Below are positions 34,755 to 45,211 of a DNA stretch of 64,000 nucleotides, piece after piece. Each line of letters opens with the position of its first letter. Position 1 is the first letter of the stretch. Position numbers and translations under genes: made by a program. The notes beneath the pieces were generated by a model, which was not told the DNA's origin, did not search any database, and was given only the letters and a program-made list of their open reading frames with translations. Source of the DNA: Aquipseudomonas alcaligenes_A (GTDB lineage Bacteria > Pseudomonadota > Gammaproteobacteria > Pseudomonadales > Pseudomonadaceae); the NCBI GenBank assembly GCA_048595745.1, contig CP184361.1, one strand, 5' to 3'.

Positions 34755-34899
34755 CGTGGAACTACCTTGAGTGAGTAATCCTCGGGATTCTAGCCGCCTG
34801 TGCCGGCAAAAGCACGGCCGACAGGCGATGGCCTGCCGCTAGCCTGGCTCGCGTATACTGCGCGGCCGTTTCTTCACTCTCCGGATGATCCCGTCGCCC

Positions 34900-37032
<2,133 letters not shown>

Positions 37033-37238
37033 TGCCACGGCCACCCCTCCTGCTGTTCCGGAGGGCGGGCTGGCCAGCGCTGGCGTGTGGCACCCGGATG
37101 ATGTGCATTCCCGCCGTCCGCGTGACAGAGACCTGCGACGGTGGTTGACCTGAAGCGCCACAGACGCTGGCGCCAACGGTCCCTCACCGGCGCGGCGGCG
37201 GCTGCTAGCATCGGGACTTTCCACAGCCGACGCTTCTC

Positions 37239-38243
37239 ATGGAACGACTGATCCAGACCAATGGCCAACCGCACTACGGCATCTTCCCGGCTGCGCCGGG
37301 CGAGGTGAACTGGCGTGACTTCGATTTCCGCTCGCCCATGGGCCGGCGCCTGGGCGCGCTGGCCAAATGGCGGCGTTTCCACCAGTTCCAGTACTTCGGC
37401 CTGGTCAGCGACGAACTGATCGGCGGCTGCGCGCTGGCCGACGTCAGCCTGCTCACTGCCGGTTTCGTCTACCTGTTCCACCCGGCCAGCGGGCGCATGA
37501 TCGAGCGCGAATTCAAGCGACCGCTGGGCCATGCCACGCGCTTTTCGCAGCGACCCAACAGCGGACTGTGCGAGTTGCGCAGCGGTGCCAATCTGCTGCG
37601 CCTGGACAACCGCGGCAGCGACAAGCACCTGCTGGTCGAGCTGGATGACGGCACGCGCATCGAGGCGAGTTTCAGCGAGCAGCAGTTCCAGCCCATGTGC
37701 ATCTGCACGCCAACGGCGGTCAATGGCTGGGTCTATGCGCAGAAAGTGGCCGGCGTGCGCTGTCGCGGCAGCGTGAGCAGCGCACTCGGGGACTTCGACC
37801 TGACGGCGCTGAATGCCTTCGCCCACCATGACTGGTCGGCCGGCTACATGCGCCCGGAAACCTTCTGGAACTGGGCCTGCCTGTCAGGCGAGGTGAAAGG
37901 CATGCGGGTCGGCCTGAACCTGTCCTGCGGGGTCAACGAGACCAGCTTCAGCGAGAACTGCTACTGGCTGGATGGCGAACTGCTGCAGGTCGGCGGCGTG
38001 CATTTCCAGTTCAACCGCGACGAGCCCCTGCAACCGTGGCGCATCGTTTCCGGCGATGGCCAGGTGGAGCTGACATTCCGTGGCCATGGCCTGCACCGCG
38101 AACAGCTGAACCTGGGCTTGCTGGCCAGCAACTTCAAGCAGGTGTTCGGCTGCTTTCAGGGCATTCTGCGTCCGCCGGGGCGCGCGCCGGTGCTGATCGA
38201 CAACCTCTGGGGCTTCGTCGAAGACCAGTATGTCAAATGGTAA
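37239..38243 (+). CDS. DUF2804 domain protein
   Basis: 334-residue protein of the DUF2804 family, unknown function. Visible conserved strings are the N-terminal NGQPHYGIFPAAPGEVNW, FHQFQYFGLVSDELIGGCAL, AFAHHDWSAGYMRPETFWNW and the C-terminal CFQGILRPPGRAPVLIDNL. No signal peptide or membrane helix is seen. The aromatic-rich beta pattern recalls lipocalin- or hydrolase-like beta proteins, but I cannot place it further. It is preceded by 206 bp without a gene, containing only a weak CCCTCC/GGAGGG hairpin. Confidence 0.82.
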   Translation: MERLIQTNGQPHYGIFPAAPGEVNWRDFDFRSPMGRRLGALAKWRRFHQFQYFGLVSDELIGGCALADVSLLTAGFVYLFHPASGRMIEREFKRPLGHATRFSQRPNSGLCELRSGANLLRLDNRGSDKHLLVELDDGTRIEASFSEQQFQPMCICTPTAVNGWVYAQKVAGVRCRGSVSSALGDFDLTALNAFAHHDWSAGYMRPETFWNWACLSGEVKGMRVGLNLSCGVNETSFSENCYWLDGELLQVGGVHFQFNRDEPLQPWRIVSGDGQVELTFRGHGLHREQLNLGLLASNFKQVFGCFQGILRPPGRAPVLIDNLWGFVEDQYVKW

Positions 38244-38279
38244 CGGCGGGCTTGGCGGCGGGCTTTTCTGGAGTTATGG

Positions 38280-38298
38280 TTAGTTGACTAATAATTAG
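38280..38298. promoter_or_regulatory. Two overlapping palindromes, likely MarR operator
   Basis: TTAGTTGACTAA (38280-38291; TTAGT/ACTAA around TG) overlaps CTAATAATTAG (38288-38298; CTAAT/ATTAG around A). Both are perfect, AT-rich in a GC-rich genome, and lie 65-83 bp upstream of a MarR gene. They resemble the AT-rich dyads bound by MarR proteins, so autoregulation is likely. Confidence 0.6.
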
Positions 38299-38362
38299 GT
38301 TTTTCTGCTGTCCGTTCGAAACAGGGGATGCGGGCAGCGGCGAGGACCAGCGAGAGTCAACT

Positions 38363-38797
38363 ATGCAGAACTTTGCGCAACACAGTTTTGGTATGCAACT
38401 CGCCCAGCTTTCCCGCGCCTGGCGCGCCGAGCTGGATCGTCGTCTGTCCGGCCTGGGCCTGTCTCAGGCGCGCTGGCTGGTATTGCTGCACCTGGCACTG
38501 CTCAAGGAGGCGCCGACCCAGCGCGAGCTGGCGCAGACGGTCGGCGTCGAGGGCCCGACCCTGGCCCGCCTGCTCGACGGCCTAGAGGCGCAGGAGCTGG
38601 TACGCCGCATCGCCGTGCCGGAAGACCGCCGCGCCAAGAAGGTGGTGCTCAGCCCCAAGGCGCGCCCGCTGATCGAGCGCATCGAGAGCATCGCCGTGCA
38701 GCTGCGCAAGGAGCTGTTCGCCGGCGTCAGCGAGGAAGAACAGCGCCTGTGCCAGGACATCCACGCCCGCATCCTGGCTAATCTGGAGAAAGGCTGA
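38363..38797 (+). CDS. MarR-family transcriptional regulator
   Basis: 144-residue winged-helix regulator. The core shows LGLSQARWLVLLHLAL, the recognition helix region TQRELAQTVGVEGPTLARLLDGLE and the wing VRRIAVPEDRRAKKVVLSPKA, with dimerisation helices at both ends. The sequence is closest in style to the SlyA/HosA type, but the ligand is unknown. Overlapping perfect palindromes sit just upstream and are the obvious operator. Downstream is a SelW-like gene on the same strand 45 bp away, which could be a co-transcribed target. Confidence 0.88.
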   Translation: MQNFAQHSFGMQLAQLSRAWRAELDRRLSGLGLSQARWLVLLHLALLKEAPTQRELAQTVGVEGPTLARLLDGLEAQELVRRIAVPEDRRAKKVVLSPKARPLIERIESIAVQLRKELFAGVSEEEQRLCQDIHARILANLEKG

Positions 38798-38842
38798 TCC
38801 GGCGGCGCTATCATGGCGCCTCCTTTAGTCGCGGAGTGCGCC

Positions 38843-39121
38843 ATGTCCAGCAAACCCGAGGTCGTCATCACCTACTGCACCCAGTGCCAGTGGCTCCTGC
38901 GTGCGGCGTGGCTGGCCCAGGAGCTGCTCAGCACCTTCGCCGACGAGTTGGGCATGGTCAGCCTGCAGCCGGGCACCGGCGGGGTTTTTCGCATCGTCTG
39001 CGACGGCGTGCAGCTGTGGGAACGCAAGGCCGACGGTGGTTTCCCCGAGGCCAAGGAACTCAAGCAGCGCCTGCGCGACCTGATCGACCCCGAGCGCAAT
39101 CTGGGGCATATCGACCGTTAA
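38843..39121 (+). CDS. SelT/SelW/SelH-family thioredoxin-like protein
   Basis: 92-residue protein of the selenoprotein W-related family, here the cysteine form. The CxxC motif is CTQC near residue 13 in VVITYCTQCQWLLRA, and the family GGVFRIVCDG and LWERKADGGFPEAKELKQRLRD follow. The ATG at 38843 was chosen over an upstream frame start because the family begins immediately before this beta strand. A redox role is likely by fold, but no substrate is known. It converges with the EamA exporter gene with 3 bp between stop codons. Confidence 0.86.
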   Translation: MSSKPEVVITYCTQCQWLLRAAWLAQELLSTFADELGMVSLQPGTGGVFRIVCDGVQLWERKADGGFPEAKELKQRLRDLIDPERNLGHIDR

Positions 39122-39124
39122 GCC

Positions 39125-39997
39125 TTAGCCGATGTCCTTCACGTCGGCCGCATGCCGGCTCAGGCGTGCCGAGACCAGCGTGGCCAGCAGGATCAGCGCG
39201 CCGCCGAAGAGCATGCGCAGGGTGGGCTGCTCGCTGAACAGCCACCAGGCGAAGAGGATGCCGTAGACCGGCTCCAGGGCGAACACCACCGAGGCGCTGC
39301 GCGCGTTGAGCACGCGCAGGCTGGCGACGAACAGGCTGTGCGCCAGTGCGGTGCAGAGCAGGCCAAGCAGAGCGATCCACAGCCAATCCAGCGCGCGTAC
39401 TGTGGGCAATGCCGACCAGGCCAGAGGGAGGCAGGCCAGCAGTATCGCCAGGTTCTGCCAGAGCGCGGCTTGCGCGGGCTTGACCCCGGCGGTGGTAGCG
39501 CGGTTGGTCACCGAGACCATGGCGAACAGCAGCCCGGAGAACACCGCCCAGGCCAGGCCGAGGGTGGCATCGCTGCCCAGGTCGAAGTTCGGCGTGACCA
39601 GTACCAGGCCCAGGCTGACCAGGGCCACCACGCCCCACTCGGCGCGGCGCACCTTCTCGCGGAACAGCAACCCTTCGAGCAGTACGGTGAAGGCCGGAAA
39701 GCTGGCGAAGCCGAGAGTGGCGACCGCCACGCCGGAGACCTTCACCGCGATGAAGAACGCCCACCAGTGCCCACCCAGCAGCAGGCCGGCGCCGGCCAGG
39801 GCCAGGCGCCGCCGCCAGCTCAGCGGCGCCCGTGGTTCGCCGATGCGGGCGAATACCGCCAGGGCGCCGACGGCGAACAGCGCGCGGCCGAACACGATGA
39901 CCAGCGGCGCGGCCAGCGCCAGCTTGCCGAAGATGCCGGAGAGGCCGAAGAACAGCGCGCCCAGGTGCAGGGCGAAGAGGGCAGTACGGTGCTGCAT
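39125..39997 (-). CDS. EamA/DMT-family membrane exporter
   Basis: 290-residue protein with about ten hydrophobic segments arranged as two EamA repeats. The first covers LHLGALFFGLSGIFGKL through LVSLGLVLV, the second WAVFSGLLFAMVSVTNRATTAG to FGGALILLATLVSARL. The conserved ALEPVYGILFAWWLFSEQPT is the usual second-repeat signature. It probably exports a metabolite or amino acid, but the substrate cannot be read from sequence. The next gene upstream on the same strand is the CsaA-like gene, 39 bp away. Confidence 0.86.
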   Translation of the reverse strand: MQHRTALFALHLGALFFGLSGIFGKLALAAPLVIVFGRALFAVGALAVFARIGEPRAPLSWRRRLALAGAGLLLGGHWWAFFIAVKVSGVAVATLGFASFPAFTVLLEGLLFREKVRRAEWGVVALVSLGLVLVTPNFDLGSDATLGLAWAVFSGLLFAMVSVTNRATTAGVKPAQAALWQNLAILLACLPLAWSALPTVRALDWLWIALLGLLCTALAHSLFVASLRVLNARSASVVFALEPVYGILFAWWLFSEQPTLRMLFGGALILLATLVSARLSRHAADVKDIG

Positions 39998-40036
39998 GAG
40001 GATTCCAGATCGAGAGAGCGTGAGGGCGGCGCAGAT

Positions 40037-40372
40037 TCAGGCCAGGCGGGCGCCATTGGGCAGGGGACGGTCGAAGCTGGCCAGCACCACCTTGCCATCC
40101 TGGTCGTAGACACCGGTCACCAGCACTTCCGAGCGCACCCCGGCCACCCGCTTGGGCGCGAAGTTGCACACGCACAGCACCTGGCGGCCGACCAGTTCGG
40201 CGGCGCTGTAGTGCGCGGTGAGCTGGGCGCTAGAAGTCTTCACCCCGAGTTCACCGAGGTCCACTTCCAGCACATAGGCCGGCTTGATCGCCTTGTCGTT
40301 GGGGCGGGCGCTGAGCAGGGTGCCGACGCGCAGCTCGACGCGTTCGAAGTCCTGCCATTCGATGGTCTGCAT
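40037..40372 (-). CDS. CsaA-like tRNA-binding protein
   Basis: 111-residue stand-alone tRNA-binding OB-fold domain like CsaA or the C-terminus of MetRS. The motifs are FERVELRVGTLLSA, AYVLEVDLGELGVKTSSAQL, LCVCNFAPKRVAGVRSEVLV and the C-terminal DRPLPNGARL. The ATG at 40372 was chosen because the family starts there; the longer open frame upstream is antisense to part of the AraC region. It could act as a chaperone or tRNA-binding helper. It may share a transcript with the EamA gene. Confidence 0.86.
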   Translation of the reverse strand: MQTIEWQDFERVELRVGTLLSARPNDKAIKPAYVLEVDLGELGVKTSSAQLTAHYSAAELVGRQVLCVCNFAPKRVAGVRSEVLVTGVYDQDGKVVLASFDRPLPNGARLA

Positions 40373-40461
40373 ACGCTGACTCCTGATTGATCGGCACAGT
40401 CTAGGCGGCCGTGGCCGGCAAATCTGTCGCGCGGCTCGCGGGCTTTGTTGCGCGTCTCGCG

Positions 40462-41211
40462 TCAGGCGCCTGCGCGCAGCTGGCGTGGGGTGAGGCCGAA
40501 CTCGCGGGCCAGGGCGGCGGTGAAGGCGCTCTGCGAGCCATAACCGACCCGCGCGGCCACCTCGCCAACCGCCAGGCGGCTGGACAGCAGCAGCTCGCGG
40601 CCCAGCTGCAGACGTCGCAGGCGCACGTGTTCCATCGGCGTGCGCCCGGTCTCGGCGAGGAAACGGGCGTGGAAGCGCGCACTGGAAAGCCCGCACAGGC
40701 GCGCCAGGTCGGCTACCTGCAGCGGGTGCGCACAATGCCGGTCGATATGCGCATCAATGCTCGCCAGTGGCAGCCCCGGCGCCGCCAGCGGCTGCGCGCC
40801 GGCATTGCCGAGGCTGGCCAGGAGTAGGGCGGCGCCCTGCTGGGCGATCACTTCGTCGTTGATCGGACTGGCCGCCAGCCAGTTGACCAGCTGGCTCTGG
40901 GCCTGTGTCAGCTGCACCCGGCCCGGGCGATCGAGCAGGCGCCGGCTGCAGTCGGCATGGTGGCCGAGGCGCTGCTGCAGCCAGCCGTCGAACGGCACGT
41001 CGAGCACCAGGCAGCGGCTACCCAGGGGGCTGGCGCAGGCATGGTGGGTAGCCGGTGGGACCACCGCGAAGCTCATGCTCGACACCTGGCAACCGTGCCC
41101 GGCCACCTCGAAATCGAGCAGCCCGGACAGACCGAACACCAGCTGGGCGTGTTCGTGGCTGTGGGCGATCTGTTCGTGGTGGTAGTGGCGCAGGGAGAGC
41201 AGCTGGGACAT
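40462..41211 (-). CDS. AraC-family transcriptional regulator
   Basis: 249-residue regulator with an N-terminal cupin sensor domain (HEHAQLVFGLSGLLDFEV, then FAVVPPATHHACAS). The C-terminal AraC DNA-binding domain spans about 155-245, with helix-turn-helix strings VADLARLCGLSSARFHARF and VGEVAARVGYGSQSAFTAAL. The ligand is unknown. It is divergent from the plcP-agt pair, and the possible PhoB repeats sit in the shared 133-bp gap. A nearby target could be the EamA exporter gene. Confidence 0.9.
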   Translation of the reverse strand: MSQLLSLRHYHHEQIAHSHEHAQLVFGLSGLLDFEVAGHGCQVSSMSFAVVPPATHHACASPLGSRCLVLDVPFDGWLQQRLGHHADCSRRLLDRPGRVQLTQAQSQLVNWLAASPINDEVIAQQGAALLLASLGNAGAQPLAAPGLPLASIDAHIDRHCAHPLQVADLARLCGLSSARFHARFLAETGRTPMEHVRLRRLQLGRELLLSSRLAVGEVAARVGYGSQSAFTAALAREFGLTPRQLRAGA

Positions 41212-41262
41212 GGCGAACTCCTGATCGAGCGGTCAGTGTACATGGCGCGGCAGCCCGATTGG

Positions 41263-41291
41263 GCGTCATGCAATCGTCACGAGGTCGTCAT
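41263..41291 (+). promoter_or_regulatory. Three PHO-box-like direct repeats upstream of plcP
   Basis: CGTCAT (41264-41269), CGTCAC (41275-41280) and CGTCAT (41286-41291) recur at exactly 11-bp intervals. The PhoB box is a pair of CTGTCA(T/C) repeats with the same 11-bp period and 4-bp spacers. The end of the third repeat is 53 bp ahead of the plcP ATG. This fits phosphate-starvation control of a lipid-remodelling operon. Confidence 0.65.
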
Positions 41292-41344
41292 GGACGCTTC
41301 ATTGCACCGGCGCACGCTTGGCCAAACCCAGCCGGAGGCCGCCC

Positions 41345-42154
41345 ATGAGCATCGCCGAGCGCAGCAAGCCCAGCCGCAAGCAGCACGTCCGCACCCTGTG
41401 GATTTCCGATGTCCACCTGGGAACCCGCGATTGCCAGGCCGAGCGCCTGGCCGCCTTCCTCAAACGCTACCAGGCCGACCGCGTGTACCTGGTCGGCGAT
41501 ATCATCGACGGCTGGAAACTGCGCGGCGGCATCTACTGGCCGCAGGCCCACACCAACGTGATCCGCCGCCTGCTGACCATGAGCAAGCGCGGTACCGAGG
41601 TGATCTACGTGACCGGCAACCACGACGAGTTCCTGCGCCGTTACTCGACGCTGATCCTCGGCAATATCCAGCTGGTCGACGAGGCGGTGCACACCACCGC
41701 CGACGGTCGCCAGCTGCTGGTGATCCACGGCGACCAGTTCGACGTGATCACCCGTTACCACCGCTGGCTGGCCTTCCTCGGCGACTCCGCCTACGAGTTC
41801 ACCCTGACCCTCAACCGCTGGCTCAACCACTGGCGCGAGCGCTGGGGCTACGGTTACTGGTCGCTGTCGGCCTACCTCAAGCACAAGGTCAAGACGGCGG
41901 TGAACTTCATCAGCGACTTCGAGGAGGCCATCGCCCACGAATGCGTGCGGCGCGGCCTGGATGGCGTGGTCTGCGGTCACATTCATCACGCCGAGATTCG
42001 CCCGGTGGGCGGCGTGGAGTACATGAACTGTGGCGACTGGGTGGAGTCCTGCTCGGCGCTGATCGAACATCTGGACGGCAGCATCCAGCTCTACCGGCTG
42101 GCCGAGGACCAGACGCAGGCCGCCGAAGTGGCGGTGATCGGGCAGGCCGCATGA
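41345..42154 (+). CDS. plcP: PlcP-type metallophosphoesterase (phospholipase C of lipid remodelling)
   Basis: 269-residue calcineurin-like phosphoesterase from the ATG at 41345. All metal-site motifs are present: ISDVHLG, VGDIIDGW, VTGNHDEF, VIHGDQFD and CGHIHH. Database pipelines usually name this family UDP-2,3-diacylglucosamine diphosphatase-like. However, the next gene is a family-4 glycosyltransferase that overlaps it by four bases, and cyaB follows. That is the order of PA3219-PA3218-PA3217, where PlcP releases diacylglycerol from phospholipids under phosphate starvation and Agt glycosylates it. PHO-box-like repeats upstream support this. An LpxH-like role is the alternative. Confidence 0.78.
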   Translation: MSIAERSKPSRKQHVRTLWISDVHLGTRDCQAERLAAFLKRYQADRVYLVGDIIDGWKLRGGIYWPQAHTNVIRRLLTMSKRGTEVIYVTGNHDEFLRRYSTLILGNIQLVDEAVHTTADGRQLLVIHGDQFDVITRYHRWLAFLGDSAYEFTLTLNRWLNHWRERWGYGYWSLSAYLKHKVKTAVNFISDFEEAIAHECVRRGLDGVVCGHIHHAEIRPVGGVEYMNCGDWVESCSALIEHLDGSIQLYRLAEDQTQAAEVAVIGQAA

Positions 42155-43182
42155 GGATTCTCATCGTCAGCGATGCCTGGGCGCCGCAGGTCAACGGCGT
42201 GGTCACCAGCCTGCAGGCACTGGTGAGCGAACTGCGGGCCATGGGGCACCTGGTCAAGCTGCTGTCGCCGCAGGACTTCAGGTACCTGCCATGCCCGAGC
42301 TACCCGGAAATTCCGCTGGCGTGGGACCTGTGGCGTGTCGGTCCGGCCATTCGCGACTTCCGCCCGGACTGTGTGCACCTGGCCACCGAGGGCCCGCTGG
42401 GCTGGGCCGCGCGGCGCTGGCTGAAGCGTCGCGGCCTGGCCTTTTCCAGCGCGATCCACACGCGTTTCCCCGAATATGTGCATACCCGCTGGCCGCGCAT
42501 TCCGCTGCGCTGGGGCTATGCCTACCTGCGTCGCTTCCACCGGCCGAGCCAGGCGGTGCTGGTGAGCACCGAGCGCCTGCGCGAGGAGTTCGCCAGTCAT
42601 GGCCTACGCCACCTGCGCCTGTGGCACAAAGGGGTGGATACTGGGTTGTTCCGCGCGCGTCCGCGCGAGGCCGGCGAGCCGGTATTTCTCTATGTGGGCC
42701 GGCTGGCGGCGGAGAAGAATCTGCGGGCCTTTCTCGAGCTGGAGCTGCCCGGACGCAAACGCCTGGTCGGTGACGGTCCGCAGCGCGCCGAGCTGCAGCG
42801 CGACTACCCGCAGGCGCAGTTTCTCGGTTACCTGAGTGGCGAAGCCCTGGCGGCGCAGTTCGCTGCGGCCAGCGTGCTGGTGTTTCCTTCGCGTACCGAC
42901 ACCCTGGGCCTGGTGATGCTCGAGGCCCTGGCCTGCGGCACGCCGGTGGCGGCCTTCCCGGTCGCCGGGCCGCTGGATGTGCTGCAGGCGGGCGTGACCG
43001 GAGTGATGGACGAGGACCTGGCACAGGCGTGCCGGGCGGCGCTGCAGCTGGATCGCGCAACCTGCGCCGAGCAGGCTGCTCGGCAGTCCTGGCGGGCCTC
43101 GGCCCTGGCGTTCCTGGCCAGCCAGGCGTTGCTCGATGGCGAGCCACTGGCGCAGGAAGACTGGCTGCCGGCGCAGGCCTGA
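42151..43182 (+). CDS. agt1: Glycosyltransferase (Agt-type diacylglycerol glycosyltransferase)
   Basis: 343-residue GT-B fold, family-4 glycosyltransferase. The N-terminal MRILIVSDAWAPQVNGVVTS and the C-terminal donor-site region (SRTDTLGLVMLEALACGTPV) show the classic EALACG motif. KRLVGDGPQRAEL lies between them. Its ATG overlaps the plcP stop codon (ATGA), so the two are translationally coupled. By context it should add glucose or a uronic acid to diacylglycerol, making phosphate-free membrane glycolipids. The sugar donor cannot be read from sequence. A terminator follows. Confidence 0.78.
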   Translation: MRILIVSDAWAPQVNGVVTSLQALVSELRAMGHLVKLLSPQDFRYLPCPSYPEIPLAWDLWRVGPAIRDFRPDCVHLATEGPLGWAARRWLKRRGLAFSSAIHTRFPEYVHTRWPRIPLRWGYAYLRRFHRPSQAVLVSTERLREEFASHGLRHLRLWHKGVDTGLFRARPREAGEPVFLYVGRLAAEKNLRAFLELELPGRKRLVGDGPQRAELQRDYPQAQFLGYLSGEALAAQFAAASVLVFPSRTDTLGLVMLEALACGTPVAAFPVAGPLDVLQAGVTGVMDEDLAQACRAALQLDRATCAEQAARQSWRASALAFLASQALLDGEPLAQEDWLPAQA

Positions 43183-43201
43183 GCCTGACAGCGCGTATGA
43201 A

Positions 43202-43223
43202 AAAGCCGCCCGGGGGCGGCTTT
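43202..43223. terminator. Bidirectional terminator between agt and cyaB
   Basis: AAAGCCGCC and GGCGGCTTT form a stem around CGGG at 43202-43223, with A/T ends on both sides. It serves both the rightward plcP-agt and the leftward cyaB transcript. The T tract is short. Confidence 0.75.
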
Positions 43224-43227
43224 GGCG

Positions 43228-44610
43228 TTACAGGATGACCTTGTCGCGCAGCTTCTCGGCAGCCTGGCTGAGCGCCTGGATGACCTTCTCCTTGTCGTAG
43301 TTCTGGATGCCGTTGGTATCCAGGTACATGGAGAAGCCGGGCAGCTCGTGTTCGACATAGCTGGAACGGGCGCCGAGGTCGCGACGGTGGTCGACCACCT
43401 GGTAGATCTGCACCGGCCGGCTGAAGCCCTTGACCGTGATCTGGCCCTTGTCGCGGCACATGATCAGGTCCTTGATCAGCGAGTAGGTCTCGTGGGAAAT
43501 CAGGATCTCACCGGCTTCCGAGGAGCTTTCCAGGCGGCTGGCCAGGTTCACCTCGCGGCCGATGATGGTGTAGTCCATGCGCGTGTCGGCGCCGAAGTTG
43601 CCCACCGTGCAGTAGCCGGTGTTAAGCCCCATGCGGATCTCCAGCGGCTTGGTGATGCCCTGGGCGCGCCACTGCTGGCGCAGCACCTTCATGTGCTTGC
43701 GCATGGCGATGGCCATCGACACGGCGTTGTGCGCGTCCTTCTTGGCGCCCTGGCTGGTCGGGTCGCCGAAGAACACCAGCACGCTGTCGCCGACGAACTT
43801 GTCGATGGTGCCGCCGTACTTGAGGGCGATCTTCGACATTTCGTTGAGGTAGGTGTTGAGCAGGTCGGTAAGCTGTTCGGCTTCCAGTTCCTCGGACAGC
43901 TCGGTGAAGCCCTTGATGTCGGAGAAGAACACGGTGAGCTTCTTGCGCTGGGTTTCCAGGCGCACGTGCTTCTTGCCGCTGAAGATCATTTCCCAGACCT
44001 GCGGCGAGAGGTATTTGGCGAGGTTACGCGCCAGCCGCGCGGCCTTCTCCTGCTCGCGCTTGATCTCGCTGCGCGCCAGGGTCAGGCGCATGCCCTGCTC
44101 GTGGACGAAGTAGGCAGCGATGCAGATGTACAGGGTGGTCAGCAGGATGCTGGTGAGGGCCACCAGGCTGGGCGTGGCGACGCGTAGTTCCGGCTGGATC
44201 AGGGCAAAGCTCAAGGCCATGCTGCCGGTCGCCACCAGCAGCGCCAGGCCCATCCGGCGCAAGCCGCCGGCAATCAGCGAGCTGAAGGCCAGGGTCAGCA
44301 GGAACATCAGCGTGGGGACTACCGAGAAGCCCATCAGCACCGCGGCAGCGCCGGCATGCAGGGCGTCGATGAACGTCAGCACCAGAGTGGTTTGCTGCGG
44401 GTAGTCGCGTTTGAAACGGTTACCCAGGTGATAGGCCAGGTGCGGATAGAGCAGCGCATAGGGCACCAGCCACAGGATGTCGTAACCGAAATGGTTGACA
44501 TAGGTTCCGGCGGCCACGGCTGCGGCCGGGGCGATGTAAGCCAGGACCCGCGAGTAGTATTCACGGAGCAAGGGGGCAGGCTGCGCCCGGGGCACGGCAT
44601 TTTTATTCAA
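43228..44610 (-). CDS. cyaB: Class III adenylate cyclase CyaB
   Basis: Membrane adenylate cyclase of 460 residues that makes cAMP for Vfr-controlled genes in Pseudomonas. The N-terminal half is a six-helix MASE2 sensor domain (PAAAVAAGTYVNHFGYDILW at its start). The catalytic domain spans about 220-400: VFFSDIKGFTELSEELE with a metal aspartate, GGTIDKFVGDSVLVFFGDP with the second, and REVNLASRLES with the transition-state Asn/Arg. The start is TTG at 44610; an in-frame TAG three codons upstream excludes an earlier start. It matches the P. aeruginosa CyaB arrangement and lies next to the plcP-agt pair, as in that species. Confidence 0.93.
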   Translation of the reverse strand: MNKNAVPRAQPAPLLREYYSRVLAYIAPAAAVAAGTYVNHFGYDILWLVPYALLYPHLAYHLGNRFKRDYPQQTTLVLTFIDALHAGAAAVLMGFSVVPTLMFLLTLAFSSLIAGGLRRMGLALLVATGSMALSFALIQPELRVATPSLVALTSILLTTLYICIAAYFVHEQGMRLTLARSEIKREQEKAARLARNLAKYLSPQVWEMIFSGKKHVRLETQRKKLTVFFSDIKGFTELSEELEAEQLTDLLNTYLNEMSKIALKYGGTIDKFVGDSVLVFFGDPTSQGAKKDAHNAVSMAIAMRKHMKVLRQQWRAQGITKPLEIRMGLNTGYCTVGNFGADTRMDYTIIGREVNLASRLESSSEAGEILISHETYSLIKDLIMCRDKGQITVKGFSRPVQIYQVVDHRRDLGARSSYVEHELPGFSMYLDTNGIQNYDKEKVIQALSQAAEKLRDKVIL

Positions 44611-44769
44611 TTGCGACTATCCCTGCTGAAATTCTGACGCCTCTTTCGGGCGCTTGGCGGCTCTGCAAGAGGCGAGCCAGGCGGGGATCATAACGGCGCG
44701 CCGATCACAGGACCAGCGTCGGGTGCCGAATGGCGCGGGCCGGACGACGGACGCCATCCGGCTCGTCAC

Positions 44770-45087
44770 TCAGAAGCGGATGCGCCCGGTGAAGGCATCC
44801 TTGAGCATCACCCAGTCGCCCATGAAGCTGTACAGGGGATATTTGAAGGTCGCAGGTTTGTTCTTCTCGAACACGAAGTGGCCGACCCAGGCGAAGCCGT
44901 AACCGGCAAAGGGCAGGGCCAGCAGCCACAGCCATTGCTGGGTGAACAGCGCGTAGCCGAGGATGCTGAGTACCAGCAGGCTGCCGACATAGTGCAGGCG
45001 GCGGCACACGTCGTTGCTGTGCTCTTGCAGGTAGTAGGGGTAGAACTCGGCAAAGCTGGTGAAGCGTGCGGTGGTTTCAGCGCTCAT
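44770..45087 (-). CDS. DUF962 / Mpo1-like membrane protein
   Basis: 105-residue protein with the Mpo1-like (DUF962) pattern: FAEFYPYYLQEHSNDVCRRLHYVGSLLVL, two central hydrophobic stretches, and FAWVGHFVFEKNKPATFKYPLYSFMGDWVM, listed here as regions only. Histidines in the EH...H and GH positions are the conserved metal ligands of Mpo1, a 2-hydroxy-fatty-acid dioxygenase in yeast; activity in this bacterial protein is not established. The ATG at 45087 follows AGGAGGT on the minus strand; the longer frame upstream is unlikely. It is divergent from the AraC gene. Confidence 0.84.
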   Translation of the reverse strand: MSAETTARFTSFAEFYPYYLQEHSNDVCRRLHYVGSLLVLSILGYALFTQQWLWLLALPFAGYGFAWVGHFVFEKNKPATFKYPLYSFMGDWVMLKDAFTGRIRF

Positions 45088-45211
45088 GGCGTACCTCCTG
45101 TCATTGTTGACCGGCAGTCTAGGCGAGCTGTCTTCTGTGGCCAGTGACATACAGTGCCAGTTTAGTATCCTCTCGGCGCCAGACCGTGCATCAGCCACTA
45201 CAAGAAGAATC

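Noticed and set aside
37033..37238. Gene-free gap after recQ examined for a small RNA
   Set aside because: Only a weak CCCTCC/GGAGGG hairpin and no promoter-terminator pair.
44611..44769. Gap between cyaB and the DUF962 gene examined for a regulatory RNA or Vfr site
   Set aside because: No convincing palindrome of the Crp/Vfr type and no terminator with a T run.
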